Source of the DNA: Arenicola marina
Taxonomy: Eukaryota; Annelida; Polychaeta; Arenicolidae
Assembly (NCBI GenBank): GCA_964019135.1
Contig: OZ025263.1
Span: 23,559,639 to 23,623,638, forward strand
Direction of reading: 5' to 3'
DNA: 64,000 bases
Shown here: positions 63,101 to 63,282 of the stretch, one piece after another
Position numbering within the stretch: the stretch's first letter is position 1
How the letters are laid out: every line of letters begins with the position of its first letter
Program-made: the position numbers and the translations under genes
The notes under the pieces: model-generated
Databases searched by the model: none
Seen by the model: only the letters and a program-made list of their open reading frames with translations
Told to the model about the DNA's origin: nothing

Positions 63101-63282
63101 TATCCAGGGTAACCTTCAGATCTAGTAGCACAGTGTTGCAGAACGTAAAGAGTTGTTTCTGATTTGGTTGCTATGACAAGTCTGCCCACTACAAAGTGGC
63201 CAATGCTGACCTGACTGAGAGGCCGTGACCGTGGTTTCTGTGGCCGTTGTGATGGGACTCGTAGTGACTTCACTTGTCGTCG
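1..63282 (-). CDS. Giant MUC4-like mucin gene, partial at both ends (exons listed separately)
   Basis: Forty-eight predicted exons chain on the minus strand with compatible splice phases. Order from the 5' side: 23 Thr/Ser/Glu-rich exons, five two-exon cysteine modules, a short linker, EGF, NIDO, AMOP, VWD, an Ig/cadherin-like exon, and two EGF-like modules that run off the left edge. Known family: MUC4 and related NIDO-AMOP-VWD proteins are large O-glycosylated epithelial surface mucins. The likely role here is a cell-surface or secreted gel/adhesion glycoprotein (inference). About 27 kb of coding sequence (about 9,000 codons) lies in the window. The repeats are rich in Thr, Ser, Glu, Val and Gly and poor in Pro, unlike classic PTS mucins. 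The first exon, signal peptide, C-terminal membrane segment and UTRs are outside the window. Three exons carry disabling changes. The region could instead be two adjacent genes, but phase continuity favours one. Confidence 0.72.
140..538. repeat. 32-bp minisatellite, about 12 copies
   Basis: Unit built on CGCCGCGTGAGATGGCGTC plus ATGGCAGACC; starts within about 25 bp of the acceptor of the leftmost exon. The rest of the intron to 690 shows no gene. Confidence 0.9.
691..863 (-). CDS. EGF-like exon after the beta-sandwich
   Basis: 173 bp, acceptor TCTGCAG, donor GTGAGT, phase 2 to 1. Encodes FTGTDSQGARAVALITLVRM then CPCSVNQGVCDYEHLLSAYN and TYCDCFPAWEG. The C.C...G.CDYE...C.C...W.G pattern resembles the EGF-like segment after VWD in MUC4-type proteins. 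Confidence 0.77.
864..1305. other. Intron without recognisable content
   Basis: A/T-rich sequence between the beta-sandwich and EGF exons. I see no repeat or gene. Confidence 0.55.
1306..1519 (-). CDS. Ig/cadherin-like beta-sandwich exon
   Basis: 214 bp, acceptor TTTCCCAG, donor GTACGG, phase 1 to 2. Encodes NDPPTIVGLTVLDVQLMVEA, later TANDPEGDTVTLIADFTLPP and TATLTWTPQN. The N.PP start, DPEGD...L and TW.P motifs recall putative Ig/dystroglycan-type cadherin-like domains. Phase 2 at the donor agrees with the next exon. Confidence 0.76.
1520..1865. other. Intron without recognisable content
   Basis: T-rich stretch near 1690-1760; nothing else seen. Confidence 0.55.
1866..2123 (-). CDS. VWD C-terminal extension exon
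   Basis: 258 bp, acceptor AATTGCAG, donor GTGAGT, phase 1-1. The split codon makes W, giving GPQW then RIAPVDSLFYYPPGTDYFTF, which fits the post-VWD segment of MUC4-type proteins (W......SLF.Y..G). It contains two Cys (TLCGASNLQCLYD) and ends with a helical acidic stretch. Confidence 0.8.
2311..2487 (-). CDS. VWD domain, exon 3
   Basis: 177 bp, donor GTAAGT, phase 1-1. Encodes APGQLYFRVLLTSGLLGRTH then GLLGVFNNRPEDDLALPDGT and YPFTASDRDIFADFGPQ. The GLLG..N..P.DD...DG motif is the conserved VWD core. The acceptor (CCTGGGAG at 2488-2489) has a poor pyrimidine tract, so the 5' boundary is less certain. Confidence 0.78.
2535..2765. repeat. A/T-rich minisatellite, about 31-bp unit
   Basis: Seven or eight copies of a unit containing ATAATTATTAAATTCAG and TCATAAAAATC, close to the acceptor of exon 2311-2487. 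Confidence 0.88.
3105..4150. repeat. 25-bp G-rich minisatellite, about 35-40 copies
   Basis: Unit GCAGGGACCCAGCTTGGGGC plus GGCCA, 25 bp, interrupted near 3655-3760. G runs lie on the + strand, so the pre-mRNA is C-rich. The array ends about 15-20 bp from the donor of exon 4164-4298. Confidence 0.9.
4164..4298 (-). CDS. VWD domain, exon 2
   Basis: 135 bp, acceptor ATTCCAG, donor GTGAGA, phase 1-1. Encodes LEIIVDETQSFTDWFLNAAD then GDEMVAESMILRKDGATLYV and AFQS. Middle strands of the VWD fold. The donor opens into a 1-kb minisatellite intron. Confidence 0.82.
4299..4634. other. Intron without recognisable content
   Basis: Between VWD exons 1 and 2; A/T-rich, no repeat seen. Confidence 0.55.
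4635..4889 (-). CDS. VWD domain, exon 1 (with GDPH)
   Basis: 255 bp, acceptor TTACGCAG, donor GTGGGT, phase 1-1. Starts DGFGDPHITTVDGLQYTFNG then LGEYWLIKNQTFNLQGRA, the opening of a von Willebrand type D domain. GDPH is coded at about 4867-4878. In MUC4 and some gel-forming mucins this sequence is a self-cleavage site (known); cleavage here is inferred. I preferred the first of two possible GT donors because it matches the next exon's phase. Confidence 0.88.
4890..5399. other. A/T-rich intron
   Basis: Between AMOP exon 2 and VWD exon 1. From 5165 to 5390 almost all A/T with poly-T and poly-A runs; no gene. Confidence 0.6.
5400..5640 (-). CDS. AMOP domain, exon 2
   Basis: 241 bp, acceptor GGTTTAG, donor GTAAGT, phase 0 to 1. 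Starts RCCYEADTSPGATELYGTLR and ends with DQCCELSDQCDLFYEVRPLA then SCANYVAPTT. The CC....C.LFYEVRP..C..Y pattern is the AMOP C-terminus and leads straight into VWD, as in MUC4. Confidence 0.88.
5946..6132. mobile_element. Miniature inverted-repeat element, hAT-like ends
   Basis: 187 bp bounded by inverted CAGGGGCGGATCC at 5946 and its complement ending at 6132, with internal G12 and C16-type runs. No transposase. Ends beginning CAGGGGCGG are typical of hAT-derived MITEs; no clear 8-bp target duplication is seen. Lies in the intron between the AMOP exons. Confidence 0.65.
6151..6398 (-). CDS. AMOP domain, exon 1
   Basis: 248 bp, acceptor CTCCATAG, donor GTACGT, phase 1 to 0. Encodes GEAKIWVFQTSDVTCEETED, and later HCPCTWELAGLDARYQRD followed by CADSFALIALGEW. 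The CPCTW motif is the hallmark of AMOP (adhesion-associated domain in MUC4 and other proteins). The end of a miniature element lies 19 bp downstream of the donor. Confidence 0.86.
6399..6834. other. Intron without recognisable content
   Basis: Between the NIDO linker and AMOP exon 1; no repeat or gene seen. Confidence 0.5.
6835..7057 (-). CDS. NIDO domain, exon 4, and NIDO-AMOP linker
   Basis: 223 bp, acceptor CTGCTCAG, donor GTACTC, phase 0 to 1. Starts TATFQLVLMSDSSRSRSYMI then FLYDELDLDP, the closing TFQ.VL.SD.....F..Y strands of NIDO. An acidic linker follows. A (TA)n microsatellite lies in the adjacent intron. Confidence 0.84.
7111..7148. repeat. (TA)n microsatellite
   Basis: Alternating TA with one ACATAAA interruption. 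Confidence 0.9.
7538..7717 (-). CDS. NIDO domain, exon 3
   Basis: 180 bp, acceptor TTGTGTAG, donor GTGAGT, phase 0-0. Encodes VYRRFTPDQYKDAGTALVMQ, then RAIMDIRRTKGDDGFSPDEV and AVITWSNMVPFP. The ITW strand is the usual NIDO feature. The acceptor and first 40 bases are repeated in the upstream intron (7670-8222). Confidence 0.86.
7670..8222. repeat. 92-bp minisatellite spanning the NIDO exon 3 acceptor
   Basis: Six copies at exact 92-bp spacing (GGTAGA at 7711, 7803, 7895, 7987, 8079, 8171). Each contains the complement of GTGTAG|GTCTACCGACGC, i.e. the 3' splice site plus about 40 exon bases (the 7987 copy has a changed acceptor base). The first copy is the real exon edge. Confidence 0.93.
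8230..8394 (-). CDS. NIDO domain, exon 2
   Basis: 165 bp, acceptor TCTCGCAG, donor GTAACC, phase 0-0. Encodes ASINGYVNFLEEYVIYDPQF, FPLDDTDKAMIAPFWMDFDT and the GILYHQ strand. The NG.(V/I).F and IAPFW.D.DT motifs are diagnostic for NIDO. Confidence 0.9.
8671..8807 (-). CDS. NIDO domain, exon 1
   Basis: 137 bp, acceptor TTTAACAG, donor GTGAGT, phase 1 to 0. Begins RTSGLYPYGLGARDQSLTNS then DDGFSAPIWMEYGFLFG, the N-terminal signature of nidogen-type (NIDO) extracellular domains (LYPYG...D...DDG.S). Found in nidogen, alpha-tectorin and MUC4. Confidence 0.87.
8808..9178. other. Intron without recognisable content
   Basis: A/T-rich; a short repeat of AACGCAGGGT near 9165-9185 only. Confidence 0.5.
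9179..9311. mobile_element. Decayed miniature element
   Basis: Left end CAGGGTCGAATCCAG and right end complement CAGGGACGGATCCAGG form imperfect inverted repeats around a G-rich/C-rich core, similar to 5946-6132. Confidence 0.45.
9344..9451 (-). CDS. EGF-like domain exon
   Basis: 108 bp, acceptor GAAACAG, donor GTAAGC, phase 1-1, as usual for EGF exons. Six Cys in the EGF order: WCASQPCQGLANCTNMVNTY, YCSCPVGFTGPNC. The Gly-Phe-x-Gly turn before the last Cys is present. N-terminal to the NIDO domain. No calcium-binding consensus (no D-x-D/N-E before Cys1). Confidence 0.87.
9671..9697 (-). CDS. Possible 9-codon linker exon between cysteine module 5 and EGF
   Basis: 27 bp with acceptor AATTTCAG and donor GTGAGA, phase 1-1, encoding NGTAPGPI. 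It fits the phases on both sides, but skipping it also would. Transcript evidence is needed. Confidence 0.4.
   Translation of the reverse strand, partial: PMVQLLAR
9698..10005. other. Intron without recognisable content
   Basis: No repeat or gene seen. Confidence 0.5.
10006..10162 (-). CDS. Cysteine module 5, second half
   Basis: 157 bp, acceptor TTTTCAG, donor GTGAGA, phase 0 to 1. Encodes SRCKHEVVRDGSGALSSVSR then LCVDESECELGQYCEDIFNN and STQCETCFNPYC. It lacks the KRG motif of modules 1-4. Its acceptor and first 35-40 bases are copied about ten times in the adjacent minisatellite (10110-10775), so the true acceptor is the most exon-proximal of many. Confidence 0.72.
10110..10775. repeat. 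Minisatellite spanning the acceptor of cysteine module 5, second half
   Basis: About eleven copies of CATGCTTGCACCGCGACTGA at alternating spacings near 61 and 52 bp. Each copy carries a CAG acceptor and the first 20-35 bases of exon 10006-10162. The first copy is the true exon edge. Confidence 0.9.
11126..11244 (-). CDS. Cysteine module 5, first half
   Basis: 119 bp, acceptor CTTGTAG, donor GTGAGT, phase 1 to 0. Encodes PNSVCQADTQYGFCPVCIKS then ESWSKCDEVAVDVPCNNPN. Shares CPVC...W-x2-C...C with module 2. Confidence 0.74.
11245..11773. other. Intron without recognisable content
   Basis: A/T-rich, no repeat or gene seen. Confidence 0.5.
11774..11969 (-). CDS. Cysteine module 4, second half
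   Basis: 196 bp, acceptor TTTATAG, donor GTCAGT, phase 0 to 1. Encodes AVCQEEQLLDKRGTPIYFKR then YCAETVDCVFNSSSTFEDNV and CVPWDYGADADGTRCEQC, ending SSPVCAG. Same exon length as its module 3 counterpart; acidic loop DYGADADGT. Confidence 0.8.
11970..12479. other. Intron part without recognisable content
   Basis: No gene; the minisatellite follows at 12480. Confidence 0.5.
12480..12815. repeat. Degenerate minisatellite rich in TGACGTCA
   Basis: Words such as ATCGAATGACGTCATC and GACGACATAGATAACGTC repeat irregularly. Several copies contain the palindrome TGACGTCA. Confidence 0.85.
12833..12948 (-). CDS. Cysteine module 4, first half
   Basis: 116 bp, acceptor TTGCTAG, donor GTGAGT, phase 1 to 0. 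Encodes PDFGDCTSPAVPSCYVCDST then SPTMCDLHAVVQSCAGVN. Paralogue of the module 3 first half. A TGACGTCA-rich minisatellite begins just beyond its donor. Confidence 0.76.
13180..13425. repeat. Poly-G / poly-C bounded intronic segment
   Basis: A long G run near 13184-13196 and a long C run near 13406-13418 could pair. The inner sequence contains GGATCCGCGG. Possibly a decayed miniature element; no clean terminal repeats. Confidence 0.4.
13599..13794 (-). CDS. Cysteine module 3, second half
   Basis: 196 bp, acceptor TTTATAG, donor GTCAGT, phase 0 to 1. Encodes VVCLEEELLDKRGTYIYYTR then YCAEVPNCVFNGTSTQDNKV, CIPWDYGDDANGTRCEKC and DSPFCTG. Very close to 11774-11969, so modules 3 and 4 are a duplication. 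Two N-glycosylation sequons (NGTS, NGTR). Confidence 0.8.
13795..14900. other. Intron part without recognisable content
   Basis: No repeat or gene seen before the foldback element at 14905. Confidence 0.5.
14905..15258. mobile_element. Foldback/MITE-like element with about 40-bp inverted arms
   Basis: Left arm 14909-14950 (GTATTCATAATCGCCACTTA...ACTTAA) and right arm 15207-15248 are near-perfect inverted repeats, with two mismatches over about 40 bp. About 256 bp lies between the arms; no coding capacity. Confidence 0.75.
15278..15390 (-). CDS. Cysteine module 3, first half
   Basis: 113 bp, acceptor TTGTCAG, donor GTAAGT, phase 1 to 0. Encodes PGGDCPGESLPGCNVCNSTS then PAACEASAVVQSCAGGD. 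Close paralogue of 12833-12948 (shared CNSTSP/CDSTSP and AVVQSCAG). A foldback element ends about 20-30 bp downstream of the donor. Confidence 0.75.
15475..16195. repeat. 28-bp minisatellite, about 25 copies
   Basis: Unit TGAACGCGGCCAAGTATCGA plus TACCTGGA, 28 bp. Most copies hold the perfect palindrome GTATCGATAC. Confidence 0.92.
16406..16589 (-). CDS. Cysteine module 2, second half
   Basis: 184 bp, acceptor TTGCCAG, donor GTCAGT, phase 0 to 1. Encodes SFCIERDLRNKRGSVIEVVR then ECVSKSACSN and a longer acidic loop (YIGDDFDELC), ending CTPTQDCAG. Same Cys layout as modules 3 and 4, with a divergent loop. Confidence 0.76.
16590..16951. other. Intron without recognisable content
   Basis: A/T-rich, no repeat or gene seen. 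Confidence 0.5.
16952..17073 (-). CDS. Cysteine module 2, first half
   Basis: 122 bp, acceptor ATTACAG, donor GTACAG, phase 1 to 0. Encodes VIRPVCPSGQELACPVCTSN then RGWDECNANSVLRSCGNTSE. The pattern CPVC...W-x2-C...C is shared with the module 5 first half. Confidence 0.72.
17243..17435. repeat. 67-bp tandem repeat, three copies
   Basis: CCGCTATA at 17243, 17310 and 17377. The unit includes CCCAGGCTAC, which also abuts the donor of exon 17439-17607. Confidence 0.82.
17439..17607 (-). CDS. Cysteine module 1, second half
   Basis: 169 bp, acceptor CCCGCAG, donor GTAAGT, phase 0 to 1. Encodes YVCQHVEWINKRGVVFNVSR, then a segment with six further Cys ending ICYNCTCD. The KRG motif after the first Cys recurs in modules 2, 3 and 4. 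Two potential N-glycosylation sites (NVS, NCT). Confidence 0.76.
17630..17835. repeat. 35-bp minisatellite, six copies
   Basis: Unit with GATGTGACATCTGGGGCAGG plus GCATTTAAGTATATA, exact 35-bp spacing, starting about 25 bp from the acceptor of exon 17439-17607. Confidence 0.9.
17872..17954 (-). CDS. Cysteine module 1, first half
   Basis: 83 bp, acceptor CAACAG, donor GTAAGT, phase 1 to 0. Encodes CPCVVCSGEDTWLQCATNGV then EVQCEDG, a CxC-x2-C...W-x2-C...C pattern. Together with 17439-17607 it makes one extracellular disulphide module. The two-exon structure and Cys spacing recall uPAR/Ly6 three-finger domains (tentative). Confidence 0.72.
18207..19364 (-). CDS. Thr/Ser-rich mucin repeat exon (386 codons), last before the cysteine modules
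   Basis: 1,158 bp, acceptor CTCAACAG, donor GTAAGT, phase 1-1. The first part has TETTPPETTQTVTYSLSE units; the rest has 17-residue units (TSTGPTVSETTATVPQT). It is Pro-containing, so closest to a classic PTS composition. It ends with TETTLSTTTTATR and splices in phase to the first cysteine exon. Confidence 0.78.
19365..19954. other. Intron part without recognisable content
   Basis: A/T-rich sequence, no gene. Confidence 0.5.
19955..20945. repeat. 30-bp minisatellite with 60-bp higher-order period
   Basis: Two alternating 30-bp variants: CCTACTTACCATGCCCCTAA and CCTACCCATCATGTCTCCAA, each followed by TATCATACTG. About 32 units. The multiple-of-3 period keeps a + strand frame open, with no sign that it is a gene. 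Confidence 0.92.
21217..22098 (-). CDS. Thr/Ser-rich mucin repeat exon (294 codons)
   Basis: 882 bp, acceptor GCGTTCAG, donor GTACCG, phase 1-1. Units of about 17 residues (TETTATVPASSTSGATA). The entry segment STAEETTATITFTESTVPVS resembles the entries of 23438 and 26210. The donor is weaker than most, but phase and frame agree with the next exon. Confidence 0.74.
22099..23437. other. Intron without recognisable gene
   Basis: A/T-rich; a C-rich run at about 22589-22612. No exon-like segment found. Confidence 0.5.
23438..24880 (-). CDS. Thr/Ser/Glu-rich mucin repeat exon (481 codons)
   Basis: 1,443 bp, acceptor GACGATAG, donor GTAAGT, phase 1-1. About fifteen 26-residue units built on TETEGSTTEKTTSITETTP and TETTQTVT, a repeat different from the 38-63 kb family. 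Some units carry extra TTSITEQ steps. Ends with ESETSSVTATTGFDSTQSFS. Predicted O-glycosylated, with notable Glu/Lys content. Confidence 0.77.
24881..25329. other. Intron part without recognisable content
   Basis: A/T-rich, no gene. Confidence 0.5.
25330..25745. repeat. Degenerate tandem repeat, about 60-bp unit
   Basis: About seven copies containing AACTATACTGTAACATACTG and words like TGGGTATTAACCAGTTA. Confidence 0.8.
25746..26209. other. Intron part without recognisable content
   Basis: No repeat or gene seen. Confidence 0.5.
26210..26908 (-). CDS. Ser/Thr-rich mucin exon (233 codons)
   Basis: 699 bp, acceptor TACCAG, donor GTAAGC, phase 1-1. Starts KITAFTETTAGVTSTVEETT; contains ESTTAESTI-type words and the SPGATSPTVTSDVTETTPID block; ends SETTTSLVTG. 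Most 3' member of the four-exon tandem cluster. Confidence 0.76.
27293..28006 (-). CDS. Ser/Thr-rich mucin exon (238 codons)
   Basis: 714 bp, acceptor ATGCCAG, donor GTAAGC, phase 1-1. Starts KITACTETAAGVTPTVEEAT and includes one Cys, unusual in this region. It has ESTITESTIAASTVTQ words and the SPGATSPTVTSDVTETTPID block. Near-copy of 26210-26908, duplicated with its intron (about 1.09-kb unit). Confidence 0.76.
28388..29176 (-). CDS. Ser/Thr-rich mucin exon (263 codons)
   Basis: Open over 789 bp, acceptor CGCAACAG, donor GTAAGC, phase 1-1. Degenerate Ser/Thr segment with repeated TESTVTESTV-type words and the conserved block SPGATSPTVISDVTETTPID near its end, then AEPLSTQTAEGTTSSFSETT. Paralogue of 27293-28006 and 26210-26908, with an added segment of Ser-rich words (FSETESSTAPSTSLESSS). 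Confidence 0.76.
29177..29589. other. Intron without recognisable content
   Basis: Two copies of an AGAAGTACATACAATAC word near 29450-29525; no gene. Confidence 0.5.
29590..31120 (-). pseudogene. Damaged mucin repeat exon: TGA plus 46-bp frame-breaking insertion
   Basis: Acceptor TTGCCAG and donor GTAAGC match its neighbours. The 5' half has about twenty units of the type VGTTQTETTPLET (about 13-14 residues). A TGA at 30513-30515 replaces the CGA seen in neighbouring units, a CpG-type transition. Further 3', a 46-bp insertion near 29665-29710 duplicates GCTGTCTGCG around TGGAATGGAATGG. It shifts the frame, so the exon ends in phase 2 and the next exon would hit a stop about 30 codons in. Exon length 1,531 = 3n+1 shows the lesion. 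The 3' segment SPGATSPTITSDLTKTTPID is shared with the next three exons. Confidence 0.65.
31350..31680. repeat. Minisatellite, about 36-bp unit
   Basis: Eight or so copies of GTTGGCGATGACGTAACAAG plus GTAAGACGGTCTATT, more degenerate at the left. Confidence 0.87.
32040..32430. repeat. 75-bp tandem repeat, five copies, open in the minus frame
   Basis: GGTGCTGTCAG at 32115, 32190, 32265 and 32340, then GGCGCT at 32415 (exact 75-bp spacing). The minus strand encodes a basic/acidic 25-residue repeat (SADSTIDVRARLQSTRVDGR) of 135 codons with no clear splice sites. Confidence 0.85.
32890..34385. repeat. 19-bp minisatellite, about 75 copies
   Basis: Unit GTGATCAGTAGCTGTAGAT with AACTG/AATTG variants, longest minisatellite in the window. 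The TGATCA palindrome occurs in most units. Confidence 0.92.
34386..35888. other. Intron part without recognisable gene
   Basis: No exon-like segment or repeat found. Confidence 0.5.
35889..35939 (-). CDS. Very short Thr/Ser linker exon (17 codons)
   Basis: 51 bp, acceptor GTCACAG, donor GTCAGT, phase 1-1. It encodes TETSPTAQDTTVSQTT. The splice sites and the SPT/TVSQT wording match the linker exons, but its shortness makes the call less secure. It is followed by the longest intron (about 4.8 kb), filled by minisatellites. Confidence 0.5.
35940..36561. other. Intron part without recognisable content
   Basis: No repeat or gene seen. Confidence 0.5.
36562..36770. mobile_element. Decayed miniature element, hAT-like ends
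   Basis: Left end CAGTGACAGTTCCAGG and right-end complement CAGTGGCGGATCCAGG are imperfect inverted repeats around G-rich runs; no coding capacity. Confidence 0.55.
36822..36899 (-). CDS. Short Thr-rich linker exon (26 codons)
   Basis: 78 bp, acceptor TTATCAG, donor GTGAGT, phase 1-1. It encodes QTTTPITTETESTVTASATT and GTTTD, one residue different from 37384-37461. A decayed miniature element ends about 50 bp downstream of its donor (36562-36770). Confidence 0.66.
37384..37461 (-). CDS. Short Thr-rich linker exon (26 codons)
   Basis: 78 bp, acceptor TTATCAG, donor GTGAGT, phase 1-1. It encodes QTTTPITTETESTVSASATT and GTTTD. It forms a tandem pair with 36822-36899 (offset 562 bp), including flanking intron sequence. 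The ITTETEST core relates it to the other linker exons. Confidence 0.66.
37926..38298. other. Intron next to the giant exon
   Basis: No repeat. 38200-38298 resembles the same position in the 2.94-kb copies (CAATAA...GACAGTCAGACACTTAC), a sign of older shared origin. Confidence 0.55.
38299..43137 (-). CDS. Giant Thr/Ser/Glu-rich mucin repeat exon (1,613 codons)
   Basis: 4,839 bp open without interruption, acceptor TTTGCAG at 43138-43139, donor GTAAGT, phase 1-1. It holds about sixty copies of the 26-residue unit (78 bp; cores GTTESTVTET and GVTTSGTTLST) with 27-residue IAPTTE variants. Entry LELSETTSLPAS, degenerate downstream units, then a non-repetitive tail TSSSLAPTSTLSTGIFTTVT. About half of each unit is Thr; Pro is almost absent, and Cys, Trp and Tyr are lacking in the repeats. 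Predicted extended O-glycosylated rod. Its 5' 2.5 kb is the intact parental version of the two damaged exons upstream. Confidence 0.82.
43534..46080 (-). CDS. Mucin repeat exon with internal stop codon (copy A of the 2.94-kb duplication)
   Basis: Same length (2,547 bp), splice sites and phase as 46477-49023, nearly identical in sequence and offset by 2,943 bp. In-frame TAA at 45152-45154 (G to T on the coding strand, GAA to TAA). Local differences from copy B include a repeat-unit exchange near 45235-45310 and an Asp/Glu change on the antisense frame near 46867. The high identity means either a very recent duplication or an assembly duplication of two haplotypes. Confidence 0.6.
46477..49023 (-). 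CDS. Mucin repeat exon with internal stop codon (copy B of the 2.94-kb duplication)
   Basis: 2,547 bp between acceptor TTTGCAG and donor GTAAGT, phase 1-1. About thirty-two 26-residue units, with entry LELSETTSSPAS and the tail TSTLSTDIFTTVTG. An in-frame TAA at 48095-48097 replaces GAA of an STETTIAPTTE unit and would end translation after about 309 codons of the exon. The same change is present in copy A at 45152-45154 but not in the parental exon (42209-42211). The exon is nonfunctional if included, but could be skipped in frame. Confidence 0.6.
49420..50949 (-). CDS. Thr/Ser/Glu-rich mucin repeat exon (about 510 codons)
   Basis: Open to a shared donor (CCTA|GTAAGT), with about eighteen 26-27-residue units. 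It ends in the same tail (TSLPTDVTSPSIAPTSTLST) as the next three exons downstream. The 5' boundary is the least certain: in the repeat frame a stop lies about 25 bp upstream, so I chose the CACCACAG acceptor at 50950-50951, which keeps phase 1-1. The usual first segment of its sister exons (SETTSLPAS) is missing, so its 5' end has been replaced or lost. Confidence 0.6.
50950..52192. other. Intron, with a 47-bp direct duplication
   Basis: CGTTGGGACCGTACCCGGGA repeats at about 51342 and 51389 (unit 47 bp, containing the palindrome CTTTAGTGCTAAAG). Otherwise A/T-rich without gene. Confidence 0.6.
52193..52408 (-). CDS. Small Thr/Ser-rich exon (72 codons)
   Basis: 216 bp, acceptor TAAAACAG, donor GTAAGT, phase 1-1. 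It encodes a non-repetitive Ser/Thr segment starting ETTSVKQTTETSSTISSL and containing one partial copy of the repeat core (TLTETTGVTTSGTG). It looks like a contracted or founder version of the large exons. The 3' part carries FTDPSDKPTTTVGE, unusually charged for this gene. Confidence 0.62.
52409..53032. other. Intron without recognisable content
   Basis: No gene. 52830-53032 is similar to 57000-57176, an old duplication. Confidence 0.5.
53033..53101 (-). CDS. Short Thr-rich linker exon (23 codons)
   Basis: 69 bp, acceptor CAACAG, donor GTCAGC, phase 1-1. It encodes VPTSTTSPITTETETTITVS and QT, matching the linker family. The flanking sequence (GCAGCTGACCTG and upstream AGAGATAGGGC) is shared with the region around 57177, so the two linkers are old duplicates together with part of their introns. 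Confidence 0.62.
53102..55230. other. Intron without recognisable gene
   Basis: No exon-like segment fitting the phase pattern and no tandem repeat found. Confidence 0.5.
55231..56688 (-). CDS. Thr/Ser/Glu-rich mucin repeat exon (486 codons), very regular
   Basis: Open over 1,458 bp, acceptor CCTGCAG, donor GTAAGT, phase 1-1. It contains about sixteen near-identical units of 26 residues, plus 27-residue variants with TTAPTTEST in place of TTGTTEST. Low divergence between units points to recent expansion or gene conversion. The tail is less repetitive (GSTTEVTAGSTTQTTDEF, then TATATTSG). Predicted O-glycosylated rod; no Cys. Confidence 0.77.
56689..57176. other. Intron without recognisable content
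   Basis: Partly similar to 52620-53030; no gene. Confidence 0.5.
57177..57278 (-). CDS. Short Thr-rich linker exon (34 codons)
   Basis: 102 bp, acceptor CCTGCAG, donor GTCAGC, phase 1-1. It starts PTTTTATTSVETTPTTTRPI and continues to a TESTITASET ending, so it combines the PTTT-type entry of the large exon 55231-56688 with the ITTETE/TASQ-type ending of the linkers. It may descend from a large exon that lost its repeats (inference). Confidence 0.65.
57279..57947. other. Intron without recognisable content
   Basis: No repeat or gene seen. Confidence 0.5.
57948..58019 (-). CDS. Short Thr-rich linker exon (24 codons)
   Basis: 72 bp, acceptor CATTTTAG, donor GTCAGT, phase 1-1. It encodes STAVSTTSPITTATETTITA and SQT, the same linker family as 60456 and 63211. 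It sits alone in an otherwise featureless 2-kb stretch, which supports it being a real conserved exon. Confidence 0.65.
58020..59255. other. Intron without recognisable gene
   Basis: A single CAGGGGCGGCTTTACGCC near 58753 resembles a hAT-type end but has no partner. No exon seen. Confidence 0.5.
59256..60173 (-). CDS. Thr/Ser/Glu-rich mucin repeat exon (306 codons)
   Basis: Open over 918 bp with acceptor CCACAG and donor GTAAGG, phase 1-1. It has about eleven copies of the 26-residue unit (GTTESTVTETTDVTTSGT core) and ends in SSSTSGETTG. Unit variants alternate LSSE and LFSE. Sister of 61900-62928 in the 2.76-kb tandem duplication. No Cys and almost no Pro or aromatic residues. Confidence 0.75.
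60456..60524 (-). CDS. Short Thr-rich linker exon (23 codons)
   Basis: 69 bp between an acceptor ending in TTAG and donor GTCAGC, phase 1-1. It encodes TSEVTTSPITTATETTVTAS and a few more residues, one codon shorter than its duplicate at 63211-63282. It lies between the repeat exons 61900-62928 and 59256-60173. Confidence 0.65.
60935..61420. repeat. Degenerate tandem repeat, about 50-60-bp unit
   Basis: Words AGTGACGTCATGTAGATCTA and TTAAAGC recur irregularly. A second copy is at 63690-64000 through the 2.76-kb duplication. Confidence 0.7.
61421..61899. other. Intron part without recognisable content
   Basis: No repeat or gene seen. Confidence 0.5.
61900..62928 (-). CDS. Thr/Ser/Glu-rich mucin repeat exon (343 codons)
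   Basis: Open throughout, with acceptor CCACAG and donor GTGAGG, phase 1-1. It holds about twelve copies of a 26-residue unit (78 bp) with the core GTTESTVTETTDVTTSGT. The entry segment PTTEISTTITTETSTG is shared with 59256-60173, and the 3' tail (KPGSISSVSI) is unique. Expected to be a densely O-glycosylated stalk. One unit is shortened (SSETTTESTV). It is paralogous to 59256-60173 through a 2.76-kb tandem duplication. Confidence 0.75.
63211..63282 (-). CDS. Short Thr-rich linker exon (24 codons)
   Basis: Acceptor ATTTTAG and donor GTCAGC bound 72 bp, phase 1 to phase 1. It encodes a short Thr/Ser segment containing SPITTATETTVTASQ. This motif recurs in the other short exons at 60456, 57948 and 53033 and is modified at 57177. 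It is the 5'-most exon seen, and it is the duplicate of 60456-60524, differing by one extra Thr codon. Its length and motif suggest a spacer between large glycosylated repeat blocks (inference). Confidence 0.65.
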
